A stretch of DNA of 64,000 nucleotides, from the NCBI GenBank assembly GCA_963575645.1, contig OY754466.1:44300001-44364000 (forward strand), given 5' to 3'. The DNA comes from Xanthostigma xanthostigma (lineage: Eukaryota > Arthropoda > Insecta > Raphidioptera > Raphidiidae). The position numbers and the translations under genes were made by a program. The notes under the pieces were generated by a model. That model worked only from the letters and a program-made list of their open reading frames with translations, searched no databases and was not told where the DNA came from. Below are positions 22,714-34,699 of the stretch, piece after piece; the first letter of the stretch is position 1, and each line of letters starts with the position of its first letter.

Positions 22714-23040
22714 GTCTACGCCACTGCACACGTACGTATACAAAGATTCGCATTTCGTTGGAAGTAGCTTAATAGATGAACGGTAAGGATCCTGAACGAA
22801 CGATCAATTATTTAGCAATCTTCTCTCAAAGTCAAAATAATGTCCGTATTTACTTTTTTGCCAATAGAATTTATCGATCGTTGAGGGATAGTTTGGTTGA
22901 GGAACAGTTTAAAAAAGAAGCTTTAGTGATGTTTCGCTTGTGGTCAGTTTGTTTTCATCATCAAGATCTCAGGTTAGTTGATAGATTCTAATCCTAAATA
23001 CAAGATCATAATCGCAATTTATATTATAATATATGTAAGT
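22714..23040. other. Short unassigned stretch with a weak exon candidate
   Basis: A frame at 22776-22991 reads MNGKDPERTINYLAIF and, later, FANRIYRSLRDSLVEEQF. A possible donor AG/GTTAGT lies at 22975-22980. No upstream acceptor of quality is seen and the protein is unrecognised. I do not call a gene. Confidence 0.2.
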
Positions 23041-23545
23041 ATATAAAATCGTTTGTCCTGACTGACTGACTGACTGCTTCATCAACGCCCAAATTTGGAC
23101 AATAAGTTTCTTTTATGACGTAAGCACCCGCTAAGAAGGGATTTTTTGAATTTCGCATCCTAAGAGGGTGTAAAGGTTTTTGATAAAATGGTCATATTTC
23201 AAAAATCGTTAAAATGAGAGACATTAAATTCAAGATAAGCACTCTTCATGAAAAATAAACAAACCCTTGTTTCAGCGTTTTTTTTTTTTTAATTCAACCC
23301 CTAATAGGGTTAAAAGAGGATGTAAAGGTTTTTGATAAAATGGCCATATTTCAAAAATCGTTAAAATGAGAGACATTAAATTCAACATTCGCACTTTTCA
23401 TGAAAAATAAACAAACCCTCGTTTCAGCATATCTTTAAATTCAACCCCTAATAGGGTAAAAGGGGGTGTAAATTTTATATTACCCAACAAAATTTTGAGG
23501 GCGGGAAATCGGAATCTTGCATTAGCGCCGGGCCGCAAACGAAAT
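23041..23545 (+). mobile_element. Helitron-type repeat with a ~151-bp direct duplication
   Basis: It opens with TATATAAAATCGTTTGTCC and (TGAC)n, a start familiar from insect non-autonomous Helitrons. A block GTAAAGGTTTTTGATAAAAT...AATAAACAAACCCT...TTCAACCCCTAATAGGGT occurs twice (about 23170-23320 and 23321-23460). The right side has GCGCCGGGCCGC, resembling a Helitron 3' hairpin, but no CTAG follows, so the end is uncertain. Confidence 0.55.
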
Positions 23546-24138
23546 ACATTTTGCAGAATTATATCTATCGAATCTGGGTGAAACCGGGACGGAATATACT
23601 AATCATAGAAATTGTATAGAAACACAAAGTAATATCATGGATTTACGATTAGTATAATTTTTCCACTTCTCAACCACCCTGAGAAAAAAACAAATTTTTC
23701 GAAGCGTTGGACCCAAACGAAACACCAGGAAAGATGCTTTTTTAAAATGTTGATTCACAAAATAATATTAGAATAATGCTGGATTCCAGAATGTGTTGCC
23801 ACTTGCCGGAAAACTTGGCATGATAATAAACTTCGATTGTAACTACATTGCGACAATCTAAATTAGTTTAACAACATAAATTATAAATTGACCAATAATT
23901 TTAATCTCTGGATTAATTAACTTACGGTCGTTCTCATTACCACTTTGTTGAAAAATAATAGCGAGTAAAAAAACATTTGTCCTTGAACTATTTTTCATAT
24001 TTTAAACTTATTTTTTATTGTTTGTAATTTTACGTTTTATCTGTTCGGTCGCAGAATTTTTGTGGTCTTCTTCATAGAAATTTTTAAAACATATTTGTGA
24101 TAATAGTGAAAATTTTAGAAAAATTGCAAAAAAAAACT
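23546..24138. other. Unassigned AT-rich stretch
   Basis: No gene or repeat border is recognised. Confidence 0.35.
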
Positions 24139-24615
24139 AGTCACAGTGCCCATCGGCAAAAATTTTACTGACAAATACCCTCCCCAAAACTTTGCATATG
24201 GCTTCATTAGGCCTAGTCTGACACCTATTTCCTCTATGACTTTTTTTCATTTTTAAACTTCAACTAAAACGCTAAACTAATGTTCTCTGACAAATAACAT
24301 GAACCATTTAAAATGTCTGACACCTCGAATATGTCGACATATTCGAGGTATCAGACATTTTAAATGGTTCATGTTATTTGTCAGAGAACATTATTTTAGC
24401 GTTTTGGTTGAAGTTTTTAAGCTCTCCAATTAAAAAACAAACAGTATCTATAATTTTTTTACATGTCGTCAAAACGACATCTTTCGGAAAATTTAGAGGG
24501 AAAACGCCCCAAAATCAAAAAAAGTCATAGAGGAAATAGGTGTCAGACTAGGCCTAATGAAATCGCATATTAACTAGTATTTGTCAGTAAAATTTTTGCC
24601 GACGGGCACTCTGAC
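24139..24615. repeat. 477-bp foldback with perfect centre
   Basis: AGTCACAGTGCCCATCGGCA at the left mirrors GCCGACGGGCACTCTGACT at the right. The arms meet without a loop at GTCGAC (24333-24338) and are nearly perfect for about 95 bp on each side. The right arm carries about 80 extra bases (around 24420-24505) with their own small hairpin TGTCGTC/GACGACA-like. There is no ORF. It is a foldback transposon or a hairpin-RNA source. Confidence 0.8.
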
Positions 24616-26397
24616 TAAACCTAAAAGATGTCAACCTAAAAATATTTTTTATCACAATAAAATGTATGCCAGTCTCAATGCTATGAGAAACTCGAGGCAT
24701 TTCGGGTTCGACTGACAAGTATAGTAGAAAATAATTATTAAAATTAAATGGCAAAACTGGACGACAGTTTAGGATTCCGTTATCCTGTGAGCAGCATCAG
24801 CGAATTGCTGAAGCCATCTCGTTTTATTTTCTGCTTTGTTCAAAGCGCGCTTTGAATATAAAAGTCGGTAGGTACCTACATTGTTGTTAGTATTCGTTCT
24901 AGTCGATGTTCGTATTGCACTCGAGTGGCGAAAATTAAATAACCAATATACCGGATATGATAGTGTTGAACCGAACTATTTATAGAATGAATTCATAAAA
25001 GAAGAAAGATCATAACATCGCCAAATGTGATAAATATTTCTCGTTTATTTATACAAAGGTTTCTTTGTTATGTTTCTATGAATACAGATCAATACACGAA
25101 TGACATCAATTCAAATGAAAATTTAAACGATTTTCCATGTATATTTCGTTAAACGTTCATTTTAACAACAAAAAAAATGTTTATATTGAAAATTGGAGAT
25201 TTTTAAATTATTTATAAAGAAGGCCTAATTGATTTTTATATTCTTTTTTTTAATTTTTTAAACGATAATAATTCCCCTTTTCGTAAAGAAAAATAGTATG
25301 TACCTATACTTAGGAGTTAGTACTACACGTTACAAAGGAAACTCTATCAGTACAAGAATTTTTTAAAATAAATTTTAATTAAGATATTTATGACGAACTC
25401 CTGCTGTATAGCTATTATGGACAATAAATTTATCTATCTATCATCTATCTAACTCATCGACGTACTTTTGCGCCCTCTCTCTTTCACATACGTTAAAAAC
25501 AATTTAAACTTTTAAATAAGCACCATCTCGGAAACTCCTTCATCATTTTATTCTGCCATCTTTTATGGAATTATCTAATTTCTCTATAGTAGTGCCGCTG
25601 TTGCATTACCTATCTCAACTAATTCTTTCGTGATGTTATTTTTTTATCTATCTAATCGAATGCATGCTTGAAGAAGTGTCCCTTCAAAAAATCAAAATTT
25701 TAAAACTTTGCGATTTTTTTATCCGAAAAAGAAGTTCTAAAATTTTGATTTGTCCTTGCCGGAAAACTTTAAAAAGTCACATTTTCATAAAAAATGTTTT
25801 GGGATAAAAGTAATCTATTTTTAGTCAAACAATACGAATCTGCAAAGAAAAATAGAGGTTCCCATTTGAGAATATGAAGTTGACCTTAAAAAAACGTGGT
25901 ACTGCCACCAAATCGAAAAACACTTGCACCATCGGTTCTCCCCCTTGATTACCTGCAACTTTTATTCGAAACATGCTCCCCTTTCGTGTTAAACCCTATG
26001 GTTACTTTAAAACGAACACCTGGTATCAATATGTTTTGTTGACAAAAACAAGATGAGTGATTTTTACGTATCCGTAAAAATAAGAAAAGAAAATAATAAC
26101 ACAAATTGAAGAAGCAAATAATATGTGAGTTTTGTAAATATTTACGCATCGTTGAACTGTAATTCTGTTAAAAAAAAACTACGATGTATTTTATTTGTAC
26201 AGTCCAATAAAATAAATAAAAAAAGCACTTCAACATGTCGGAAACTATATTATATTCATATATACACATTTTTCAAATAATTGTCTGCATGAATGCGTTT
26301 TTTTAAATTTTATTTAATAGATGTCTACTGACAATGACATTGTTTTTATGTACAATAATTATTCCTTTACATCTATATTTCGCGATACTCTTGAATA
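24616..26397. other. Unassigned stretch with a LINE 3' tail at 25390-25452
   Basis: GACGAACTCCTGCTGTATAG...GGACAATAAATTT followed by (TATC)n at 25427-25451 is typical of a CR1/L2-type LINE 3' end on the plus strand; only the tail is recognisable. The rest is AT-rich without motifs. The 66-codon minus frame (25949-26149) is unsupported. Confidence 0.4.
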
Positions 26398-27118
26398 GCT
26401 ATACTAATATATAAAGCTGAAGAGTTTGTTTGTTTGTTTGAACGCGCTAATCTCAGAAACTACTGGTTCGAATTGAAAATTTTTTTTTGTTGGATAGCCC
26501 ATTTATCGAGGAAGGCTATAGGCTATATAATATCACGCTACGACCAATTGGAGCGGAACATCAATAAAAAATGTTGCAAGATGTATCTCAAAATTAGTCC
26601 GTCCGACAAATATTTTCAGGTGAAATGTCTTAACTAAATATTGCAATATTAGCGCGTGACGTTCACAGGCCCGGATAGCTCAGTCGGTAGAGCGTAAGAC
26701 TCTTAATGCCAGGGTCTTGGGTTCAACGTCGGCGAATATATTTTTATTTTTTCTACATTGCTTTCTTCTAAGGCTTACATTTCAATTTTTTTAAATTTTG
26801 TTACGACTAATTAAAATTAAATAAATCTAATTAATAGCTCATTTGAAAACTGTTACAACAACTATAGGTACCTACCTATATAAAAATAATTTTCCTACAG
26901 TGTTTTCAATTAAATATTTATTATATTAAAAGAAATTTATCTTAATAAAAGTATAAATACTGCTTTTTAACGACAAAAACTTTTGAACGGTAACTCCGAT
27001 CATTATGAAGTTTGGACACAACATTCATCTCGGTAAACTAAGATGAATATGCGTACTCATGTCCCTTCCTTCCCCATTCGTTCTTTTGCACCCGGGTGAA
27101 ACCGGGCGAGACCGCTAG
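26398..27118 (+). mobile_element. Lep1-like non-autonomous Helitron, copy 1
   Basis: The 5' end CTATACTAATATATAAAGCT leads into GAGTTTGTTTGTTTG and GAACGCGCTAATCTCAG. The 3' end CCCGGGTGAAACCGGGCGAG...CCGCTAG is followed by T, with a GC-rich hairpin just inside, as in Helitrons that insert at A^T. The middle holds a tRNA-Lys-like segment. Related copies are at 30786-31368 and 46341-46943. It has no Rep/helicase and must move in trans. Confidence 0.85.
26669..26735 (+). pseudogene. tRNA-Lys-like segment inside Helitron
   Basis: GCCCGGATAGCTCAGTCGGT AGAGCG...GACTCTTAATG keeps the tRNA-Lys D arm and anticodon CTT. The T arm is shortened (GGGTTCAACG), so it cannot fold as a tRNA. It is present at the same place in the three Helitron copies and is therefore captured sequence. 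Confidence 0.7.
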
Positions 27119-27920
27119 TAATATTATACACTTAGTCCAAGCTTTAAAATCTAAAGTTTTATGCTGGGATTGTCAAACAATCTGATTTTACAATGACCTT
27201 CGATCGTGAACAAACATATTTCTCCACACGAAAAGCATTGTACAGTTTTAAATCGATCTTACTCGAAAAATAATTGATCGATTGAATCGATATTTTTCTT
27301 AAACTGTGTATACATGTATTTAGCGTCGTTTTTTTGTACAGTTTTCATTTCGAAACAACATTTTTATGATCTAAATTTAGCTTAAAAAGCGTTTTTTTTT
27401 TTATGTAGACCAATCATTTATTTTTGAGTGAGTACAATCTATCTAGATGATAGAGTGTGTGAGTACGATTTCCTGATGTAGTATGGAAATTGTAAATTTA
27501 AGACAATCCTTTCTACAACGCAGCATTCGTTTTCTAAGACACCGTAAACAATGAATAACGCGTGCATCATTCCGCGGGTACAGACTAGTAGGTATTAGAT
27601 ATTTTACAAAAGAATTTTTGATCCGTTTTTTTAATATTAAACAGTATTCAGCTTCCGGTTTACGGTTGGTTGATTAATGAATTATCGATTTTACAAAGAA
27701 AAAATATTTAGGTTTATTTTTCCAGTCAACATTTTTTTTATTTCATGATTAAAATTCGAAACTTTTCGCATATTATACTAAAATATTCATATAGCTTGGA
27801 AACGGCTTCCACTAAGTTGGGTAGAAAATTTTCAGTTATAAGTGAATGAAGAGTGAATTTAATTTTAAAATTTATACCGAATGTTTTCGCTATACTTATT
27901 TTATTTTTAATAGATGATAG
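27119..27920. other. Unassigned AT-rich stretch
   Basis: No gene or repeat border is recognised. Confidence 0.35.
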
Positions 27921-28242
27921 GTATAATACGCGCCACGGATCTAAAAGGTTCGGAAGCTAGTCACAAACAGCATGTCAAAGGCACATTTTAGAGCCGTTGA
28001 TACTCCCACCACCTCCCAGCTATCTGCACGGAACGTGCGCTCGTCGGTGATTGGCTGTGATCGCTCGTTGCCTTTGTCACTTTCCTGCTTTAAAGTACAG
28101 TCGAGTACGCTATTGTCAAGTTTTTATTGCTATTTTATTTTTGTTGAGTTGCGAGTTTGTAGTTTTTCAACAGACTATACAAGCGCAAGCCCGCATTCGC
28201 ATCTAACTTCCGAGCCTTTTAGATTCGTGGCGCGTATTATAC
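27921..28242. mobile_element. MITE with GTATAATACGCGCCACG ends
   Basis: Inverted ends GTATAATACGCGCCACGGAT / TGGCGCGTATTATAC continue inward to TCTAAAAGG.TCGGAAG. The size is 322 bp. A partial reverse copy lies at 42770-42977. The 95-codon frame inside and its counterpart in the second copy align only because the DNA is repeated. Confidence 0.8.
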
Positions 28243-29063
28243 ATGTCAAATACAATTAAAATAAACATAGCCTTGACACAAAAAAGTAAACTATGGAGGG
28301 TAGAGGGTAAGGAGAACCATCTCTGTGTATGAAAAATGTCCGTCAAAAAGAATGAAATTAAGATAGCGCTAACGTAAGAAGAGTGTCAATTTTTCTCTGA
28401 TGATTCTATAGGTTATATTTACCAAATAATGTTTGACTACGTAAGTGTTTGAGTTTTTATTTACTGTCAACATATTTATTACTCTACTCGCCAAAAATAT
28501 TAAATATTTGATGACAAAGTGCAGTTGACTTTTTAGAACCTTGAAAAAGGTCGAATATGGATCGAAACGTTGGTGGAATAAATAATTAACTGCACTAAGA
28601 AGTCCTAGATTACCCTTTAAAATTCAATTTTATTATTAATTCACTTCGACTGCTAAGTTTACATTAAACACTTTTTCTACACTAGCGCCATTTTGGTAAC
28701 TTTTTGAACTGTTATTGACGCTTTCAGACTCTGTGTTCAACTAGTCCTTATATCAGTTAATATTTTTTCATTGTTTATACGTCGCTTATATTTGAATATG
28801 GGGAAAGAATAAAGTCTCTATATTTTTATTGTTCTTTTATGTCTTGTCAACCTTCACCAGCTGTCAATTGTTTTTATTGAAATATCTGCGGTTACAAAAC
28901 AAAGCAGCTTATTCGATATTTTTGTTATAATAAGATTAATGACGGTTTAATCCCCAAGCAGTTTATTTATTTAATGCGATGAAAGCATAAACCAAACAAT
29001 TTCTTGAATCACTTTCTTCTAATACGAAAATCACGTGGACAGATAGATAGACTGTGGACTAAA
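28243..29063. other. Unassigned stretch around ribozyme motif H7
   Basis: Apart from H7 and the local inverted words GTGCAGTTGA / TTAACTGCAC (about 28519-28528 and 28597-28606), which may delimit a ~90-bp structure, nothing is recognised. Confidence 0.35.
28541..28571 (+). ncRNA. Hammerhead-like ribozyme motif H7 (U3-A8 type)
   Basis: TTGAAAA in place of CTGANGA, an extra A, stem II GGTC/GATC with a 7-base loop, GAAAC, NUH = GUU. Stem I ACC (28538-28540) pairs with GGT (28572-28574). Positions 3 and 8 are U and A, so the core pair is kept. No target duplication was found. Confidence 0.5.
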
Positions 29064-29574
29064 CAGAATGATTTTTAAGTTGATTCTTTTTTTTTAACAA
29101 CGTGTAGAAATCAAATAGACGAATAAATATTTCAAGTCACTTTTTTATCAAAACTCAAAAATGAAAGAGAAACGAGTTTTTAAGTCTCATTGAATTTTAT
29201 CAAGTTTTGATGTCTGTCCTGGCGTTATGTTATGTCACTATGGAAATATGTTGTGTCATTATCAAGTATTCACAGAAATTGTTCGGAGTTGTCCCCGTTT
29301 TGTCGGACACAAAGTGCGTGCGTCGTAGCCCTGCTTTTCTGTACATGCCTGCAGTAGCGATGAGGTCCTTCCGCGAATTATTTGAGATGCATTAATTTAT
29401 TTTTTATTTTTGATTATTAACCGAGCTTTTAAATTAATAAAATAAAATGTAATTTAACTGTTTTTCTCTTATTCTCACTTCTTTTTGAGTTTTGATAAAA
29501 AATTAAAATATTTGTTCGTCTATTTGATTTCTACACGCTGTTAAAAAATAAGAATCAACTTAAAAATCATTCTG
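29064..29574. mobile_element. Mariner-type MITE (CAGAATGATTTTTAAG), copy 1
   Basis: 511 bp with inverted ends of about 110 bp starting CAGAATGATTTTTAAGTTGA. TA follows the right end, and the left flank is AA. The second copy, 39644-40165, has TA on both sides. The core contains TATGTCACTATGGAAATATG and TTCACAGAAATTGTTCG, shared by both copies. There is no transposase. Confidence 0.8.
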
Positions 29575-29669
29575 TATATACACTCGGTATCACGTGGACG
29601 ACAAATCGAAAAATTAATTCACTACATTAATAAATACAATACAGTAACGATAACAACAAGTACATTTTT

Positions 29670-29933
29670 AAATCTTTGTTTAACGTCTGAATAGAACTCT
29701 TCAAATAAATAAAATTGTCGACCAATTTTTCTCAGATTCTAACTTTCAATTTTTCGTGCATTCTATTAGATAATAAATAACTTAATACTAATTAATTTTT
29801 ATATTTTTTAGATATTTCTGAAGAAAATCCAAATCTGGATCGAAACGTCATCTTGTGTTATTTGTATTTTTATTTTTTTTTGTCAATATAATATGGTCTG
29901 AGAAAAATTGGTCGACAATTTTATTTATTTGAA
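29670..29933 (+). mobile_element. 264-bp hammerhead retroelement, family 1
   Basis: An exact 12-bp duplication AAGTACATTTTT (29658-29669 and 29934-29945). The left 60 bp (AAATCTTTGTTTAACGTCTG...AAATTGTCGACCAATTTTTC) is the inverse of the right end. Between them lie a short AT-rich segment, ATATTTTTTAGATATTTCTG and motif H5. This is the cleanest example of the family layout: inverted partial end, body, motif, 3' segment. Confidence 0.85.
29818..29849 (+). ncRNA. Hammerhead-like ribozyme motif H5 (family 1)
   Basis: CTGAAGA, an extra A, stem II AATCC/GGATC (one A-C mismatch at its base), GAAAC, NUH = GUC. It is identical to H1 apart from stem II changes. Confidence 0.5.
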
Positions 29934-30343
29934 AAGTACATTTTTGTTATATTGAGAAATAAAGCATTTGTTGACTTAATGTGTTACTATGGACTATGCG
30001 CAAGTGGATTGAATCAAGCCGTTTCCTTTTGTTTCATTTCAGATGTTATTTAATCATGTCATGAAACATCTTGTTTTGTGGGCAAAGATATTCGTTCTGA
30101 ATATTTCCAATTCCCAGTAAACAATAGTATAACAATCACAGTATGAAAGGTTTAACAATACGTTATTTACGAAACCATTCAACCAAACCGGCGCCTGTTT
30201 TCAAGTATGGAACAATAATATTATATATTATATAATACATTCGTTGGTTTCAATCCACTTACCTACTCACTGAAACACACAAAATATACGACTTTCAGTG
30301 GTCGGCTTTTTGATAAGATTTTCAGTTTTAAATCTAGATTTAA

Positions 30344-30771
30344 GAATGTGCTGCACGATTTGCCGCTAGATTTGACTCCTATTTTTCTAGCGCTGGTTTT
30401 CTTAATTGCTGTTATGTGCTCGCTTCACACGAGACGACTTTTCAAGCTTCTTTTCTAGGTAGATTCGGTACGCGCGCAGTGATAGAACCGTAACAAAAGT
30501 GGATGTTTATTGTTTCTGAACAGAACACATACAGCACAGAGTCTGTTTGTGGGGGTTTATTCATGTCGCCCACGTTCAAGATATTTGTTTCCTGGTTGGT
30601 TGTTGCTCAGAGTAGGTAGAGGACCTAGCAAGAAAAATAACCACTGTTCCAATTTTAAAATCCATCTTGTGAGCTAGCAGGCGAGCCCGCAGTAACGTGA
30701 TTTCCAGCCTCGTTACCAGCCTGCCGGCCAGCAGTAGTCCCAGCAATTTCCAGTCTCGTGTGCAGCGGCCT
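30344..30771. mobile_element. TIR element (GGCCGCTGCACACGAG family), copy 2
   Basis: A diverged copy of 7707-8130 in the same orientation. The left end AATGTGCTGCACGATTTGCC is decayed; the right end CTCGTGTGCAGCGGCCTTA is well kept. Shared internals include CTGTTATGTGCTCGCTTCAC and GCGCGCAGTGA.AGAAC. Confidence 0.75.
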
Positions 30772-30785
30772 TAATTTATTTTAAA

Positions 30786-31368
30786 CTAGCGGTCCCGCCC
30801 GGTTTCACCCGGGTGCAAAAGAATGAATGGGGAAGGAAGGGACATGAGTACACACATTCATCTTAGTTTACCGAGATGAATGTTGTGTGCAAATTTAATG
30901 ATGATCGGAGTTACCGTTCAAAAGTTTTTGTCGATAAAGAGCAGTATTTAAACTTTTTTTAACTAATAATTTTTTTTAAATGAATTAAATAAAATTAAAA
31001 TAAATTTAAATGTAAGCCTTAGAAGAAAGCAATGTAAAAAATAAAAAAAAAATAAAAATATATTCACCCAACGTGGGGCATGCGAAACCGATTGATCTAC
31101 CTAAGGTTGTGTTCTTTCGTCACTAATATGAGTATATCTAGTTAGTGCATTTCACATGAATAGAAGCTTATTTTTGAGATACTTTTTGCAACATTTTTCA
31201 TTAAAGCTCCGCTCCTAATGGTAGTAGCGTAATATTATATAGCCTATAGCCTTCCTTGGTAAATGGGCTATCCAACAAAAAAAAATTATTCAATTTGAAC
31301 CAGTAGTTCCTGAGATTAGCGCGTTCAAACAAACAAACAAACTCTTCAGCTTTATATATAAGTATAGA
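30786..31368 (-). mobile_element. Lep1-like non-autonomous Helitron, copy 2
   Basis: On the minus strand it begins TCTATACTTATATATAAAGC and ends CCCGGGTGAAACCGGGCGGG ACCGCTAG at an A^T target; length 583 bp. The tRNA-like segment (about 31070-31130) is strongly decayed. It lies 15 bp from the TIR element's end. Confidence 0.85.
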
Positions 31369-31628
31369 TATAGATTAAATGGACATCTTAAATATTTTTA
31401 AAATGTACTTTGTAAACTATCTTTTGTAGTAATATGGACAGATGGAAGACCTAACTTATGTTAGAATCATGCACCTTTTACTTTTATAGCAGGAGCAATA
31501 AACATATAATATGTATTTATTTATTTCTTATTTAAATCTCGATTTAAAGCTAAAAGTCGTATCAAAAGGCGAGCATACATGTAGTATTCCGCTTTCAAAG
31601 TAGTTATGTTATTGAATTTATCAAATTA

Positions 31629-32631
31629 TTTTTGACGTGATAACGTCTTATAAATTGATGAATCACCAATCTTATAAATTGATAAAACACCGACTGCATG
31701 CACGAAAAAGTGTAACGTAACGTTCCTAACGTTCGTAACGCGTAACGCGTAACGTTCCGCCTGACCCTGTGCGTGCTTTTTGCTAATTTCTCGCTCAATT
31801 TAAATCAGATCGGTTTGAAACCAGTCTTAAACGAAAGAGGAGAACATTTTACATAGATTTCGTATAACAAAATTTGCCTAAACAGTTTTTTTATACAAAT
31901 TTATATAGAAAAATAGCTGTATAAAATATAAATGCAATGTTGTCTAATGCATGACGCGACGCGGTCGGTCGTCTTTGTTTGCCGTACATGGAAATTAGAA
32001 AATAACGTATGTCTTGTCTTAACATGAAAACGGCTGCATTTCTAATGTTTAATTCAATTTTTTGACATTAGTATTTTGTGAAATGCAACGCCTTCTAAGT
32101 TAAGTATTGGAATAACTAATTATTATTAGAACATAATACTTTGACAGTTGCAAACGTCACTTTTGACATTTCTTATCATTCCGACACCAAGGATAAGCGG
32201 ATTGAAACCAAATTTTGGGAGGATGTTTGATATGCAAATATGAAGTGGCCTATTGTTTTTGGGGAACATCGGCGCATGCGTAAAAGAATATATCTCTTAT
32301 AATGATGTTTTATATAATAATAATATAGTTTTTAAAACGGTTTTTACTCTATCTATTTTTACTAGAAATTTTTGTAAATTTTTTGGGGAAAATCGGCGCA
32401 TGCGCAAAAGAGATACATGCCATAGTTGTTTTTTATATAATAATAGTGTACTTTTTATAGTGTTTTATTATTCTACTTAATAAAATTAACCTAAATTTGA
32501 AGCGAAAGATGCAATATCATAGATTCGAATTATTATAATTATTATATAAATTTAGGTTATGTATTACGGAATACGTTATCACGTAAAACTATCGTCCGTA
32601 AACCGACTTTACCTACAGACAACCAATTTTT
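31629..32631 (+). repeat. Dispersed repeat with GTGATAACG termini, copy 2
   Basis: From TTTTTGACGTGATAACGTCT to AGTCGG...GACAACC in inverse orientation to 4440-5102, with more internal sequence. 32190-32490 is GGAATGGT-family MITE sequence (GATTGAAACCAAATTTTGGG, two CGGCGCATGCG blocks). A trace of the same MITE is in copy 1 near 4515, so the MITE fragment was acquired before the copies diverged. Confidence 0.65.
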
Positions 32632-33517
32632 TTAGGTAATTGACTATTTCGTTGAAATCAGTCGATTTACACAGAAAAAACCGTATTTTCCAGCACATTT
32701 ACTTATTCAAACAAGTATAGTACATTTTTTTCTTTATTTTGATGAAAGAACCCTAACGCTCGTGTTGTATCTAAGATACTTTTGAAGTATCTAAAATATT
32801 TCTGAAGTATCTAAGCTATTTTAAATAATTTAACAAATTTTAAAGTTTCATTAGTATCCAAATCTACGTCGCAGTGTCGCTGGAAATGAAATACTTTGTT
32901 TCAAATATACTGTAGCTGCTACGAAATAGTATCTGGTATTATGCGTATATACATTTAAAACAATGTGTTTCATTTTGAGCGACACATCTGTCAAACCATT
33001 AAAGGAATTTGTCGACATCTACCAATATTGTTTTCAAAGCTATAAAATCAACACACGAACGTCGCGACGAATGAAATTTATACTTTAACGTTAACAGTTG
33101 AAATTCGAGTAAAACTAAACTTTGACAAAGCATCGTTTTTGTGAGTTTGTAAGTTCCTAGCGCGTCGATGTGTGTTCAGTAAAGTTCTTCCCACACAGAA
33201 GCCTTATGCTTACGGTATTTCATCCCGCATCAAAACGATCATTACTACAGAACAAAGTTAGAGTCTTTTCTACCAACAGATATACGACGCTATTTTGTAT
33301 AGTTACTGTTCAAATTAACAGCACTTTTAAACTGCTGAAATGACTTTCGACCAATGACTACGGGTAAATGACGTAATTCTAGGGTGCCCGGCGAGCTTGG
33401 AACTAGTGTAACTTCGGATTGCGTCGAGTGAGAACTACGAAAGGTGTCGTTCGAAAGTTAACGAGCTACGTTACAGGTAATATTGAGCAAAAATCATCGT
33501 AAACTTATTCCGCTTAC
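32632..33517. other. Unassigned, possibly host sequence
   Basis: No repeats are recognised. At 33475-33484, TTACAG/GTAATA could be a splice donor at the end of an untranslated exon, but the frames before it are closed. It could be a unique host intron or 5' region; evidence is thin. Confidence 0.25.
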
Positions 33518-33693
33518 CAGCCCCGGATTTAGGGAGGGCAAACCGGGCGACAAAATCATAATATAATACGGTTGAAAAATGCCAAACATATATTTGTGAG
33601 TTTTTTTTAATTAATTTATCTCAAACGCTGAAGAGAGGGGACGCCGTTATCAAGTTTCTGCCCCGGTTCGAAAAAATCGTATATCCGAGGCTG
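33518..33693. mobile_element. 176-bp hAT MITE (CAGCCCCGGATTTAG)
   Basis: Ends CAGCCCCGGATTTAG and ATCCGAGGCTG, with an exact 8-bp duplication CCGCTTAC (33510-33517 and 33694-33701). It is non-coding. Confidence 0.85.
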
Positions 33694-34275
33694 CCGCTTA
33701 CTTCATTCATTTCATAATTCAATAATAAAGCCGAGTATTCAAATCAAAATTTGAGCAAAGATTTAGGCAGTTATAGGTAGCTATATCTCCGAAAATAATT
33801 GAAATTTTGAAAAATCCTTTGGAGGATATATTTTTGAAGGTCTAAGCTTTAAAATGCAAACCGCATTCAGTGTGGAGACACCTTTAAAAGTTAAAAGTGA
33901 TCGCACAAACTAGGAACAGTGGAACGCCAAAGGGTTTCACTAAAACACGGTATCGTCATTTAGAACGAGATGCACTATCTTTATATTATGTTCTATACGG
34001 GTAATACCACGCTCGACACCTATTATTGGCTTGTATTGCATTCTCTCTCCCTCTCGCTCTCTGTCTCTCTCCACAAAACTCTACGCCCTACGGGATGATT
34101 CTTTTTCATTTTGGAGTTACTAAAATTATACTACGACTCTGAAATAGTAGAGAATGAGCCATCGTTATACTACGGGTCGCTTAATGGAACGGCGAGGCAA
34201 TGAAACAATGCAAAGCGTGTCCGTACCAAAAGTAGGCGCAGAATAATCCATCAGCCCTAGATCTAGGAGAGGGTA
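33694..34275. other. Unassigned stretch with a CT-rich tract
   Basis: A (CT)n-type tract lies at about 34041-34073. No gene is recognised. Confidence 0.35.
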
Positions 34276-34683
34276 TGGCACGCCGTTTCACTATTTAATA
34301 GTAAAATATTTTTCCCAAAATTATAAAAATATTTAACAATTTTAATTTCAGAAAAAAAAATTTGAGAGAATTTTTTTATGTGGTGACATAAAAATACATT
34401 ATTATTATGTCATGACATAATAAAAATACATTATTTTTATATCATGACATAAAATTAAATGCTTATACATAGGAAGAGATACGAAAAACAACGAATTATA
34501 ATAATGTCATGACATAAAAATAAAATATTTTTATTGTCATGACATAGGTAATAATAATGTATTTTTATGATGTCACCACATAAAAAAATTCACTCAAAAT
34601 TTTTTTTCCGAAAATAAAATTGTTAAATATTTTTATAATTTCTGGAAAAATATTTTACTATTAAATAGTAAAACGGCGTGCCA
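34276..34683. mobile_element. Foldback MITE (TGGCACGCCGTTT), TA-flanked
   Basis: Arms of about 190 bp (TGGCACGCCGTTTCACTATT...) are nearly perfect inverted copies around an axis near 34480. TA lies on both sides (34274-34275 and 34684-34685). It contains several ATGTCATGACAT palindromes. It has long-TIR mariner-type architecture and no ORF. Confidence 0.8.
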
Positions 34684-34699
34684 TAGAGGGGGAGCAAAC

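Noticed and set aside
22776-22991. Possible exon with donor AG/GTTAGT
   Set aside because: No convincing acceptor, unrecognised peptide, only one weak signal.
26669-26735. Possible tRNA-Lys gene (also 46599-46671 and 5290-5362)
   Set aside because: T arm, anticodon stem or acceptor stem cannot pair, and two of the three lie inside Helitron copies at the same position.
33110-33484. Possible untranslated first exon ending TTACAG/GTAATA
   Set aside because: Only a donor-like hexamer supports it; no promoter signal or open frame.
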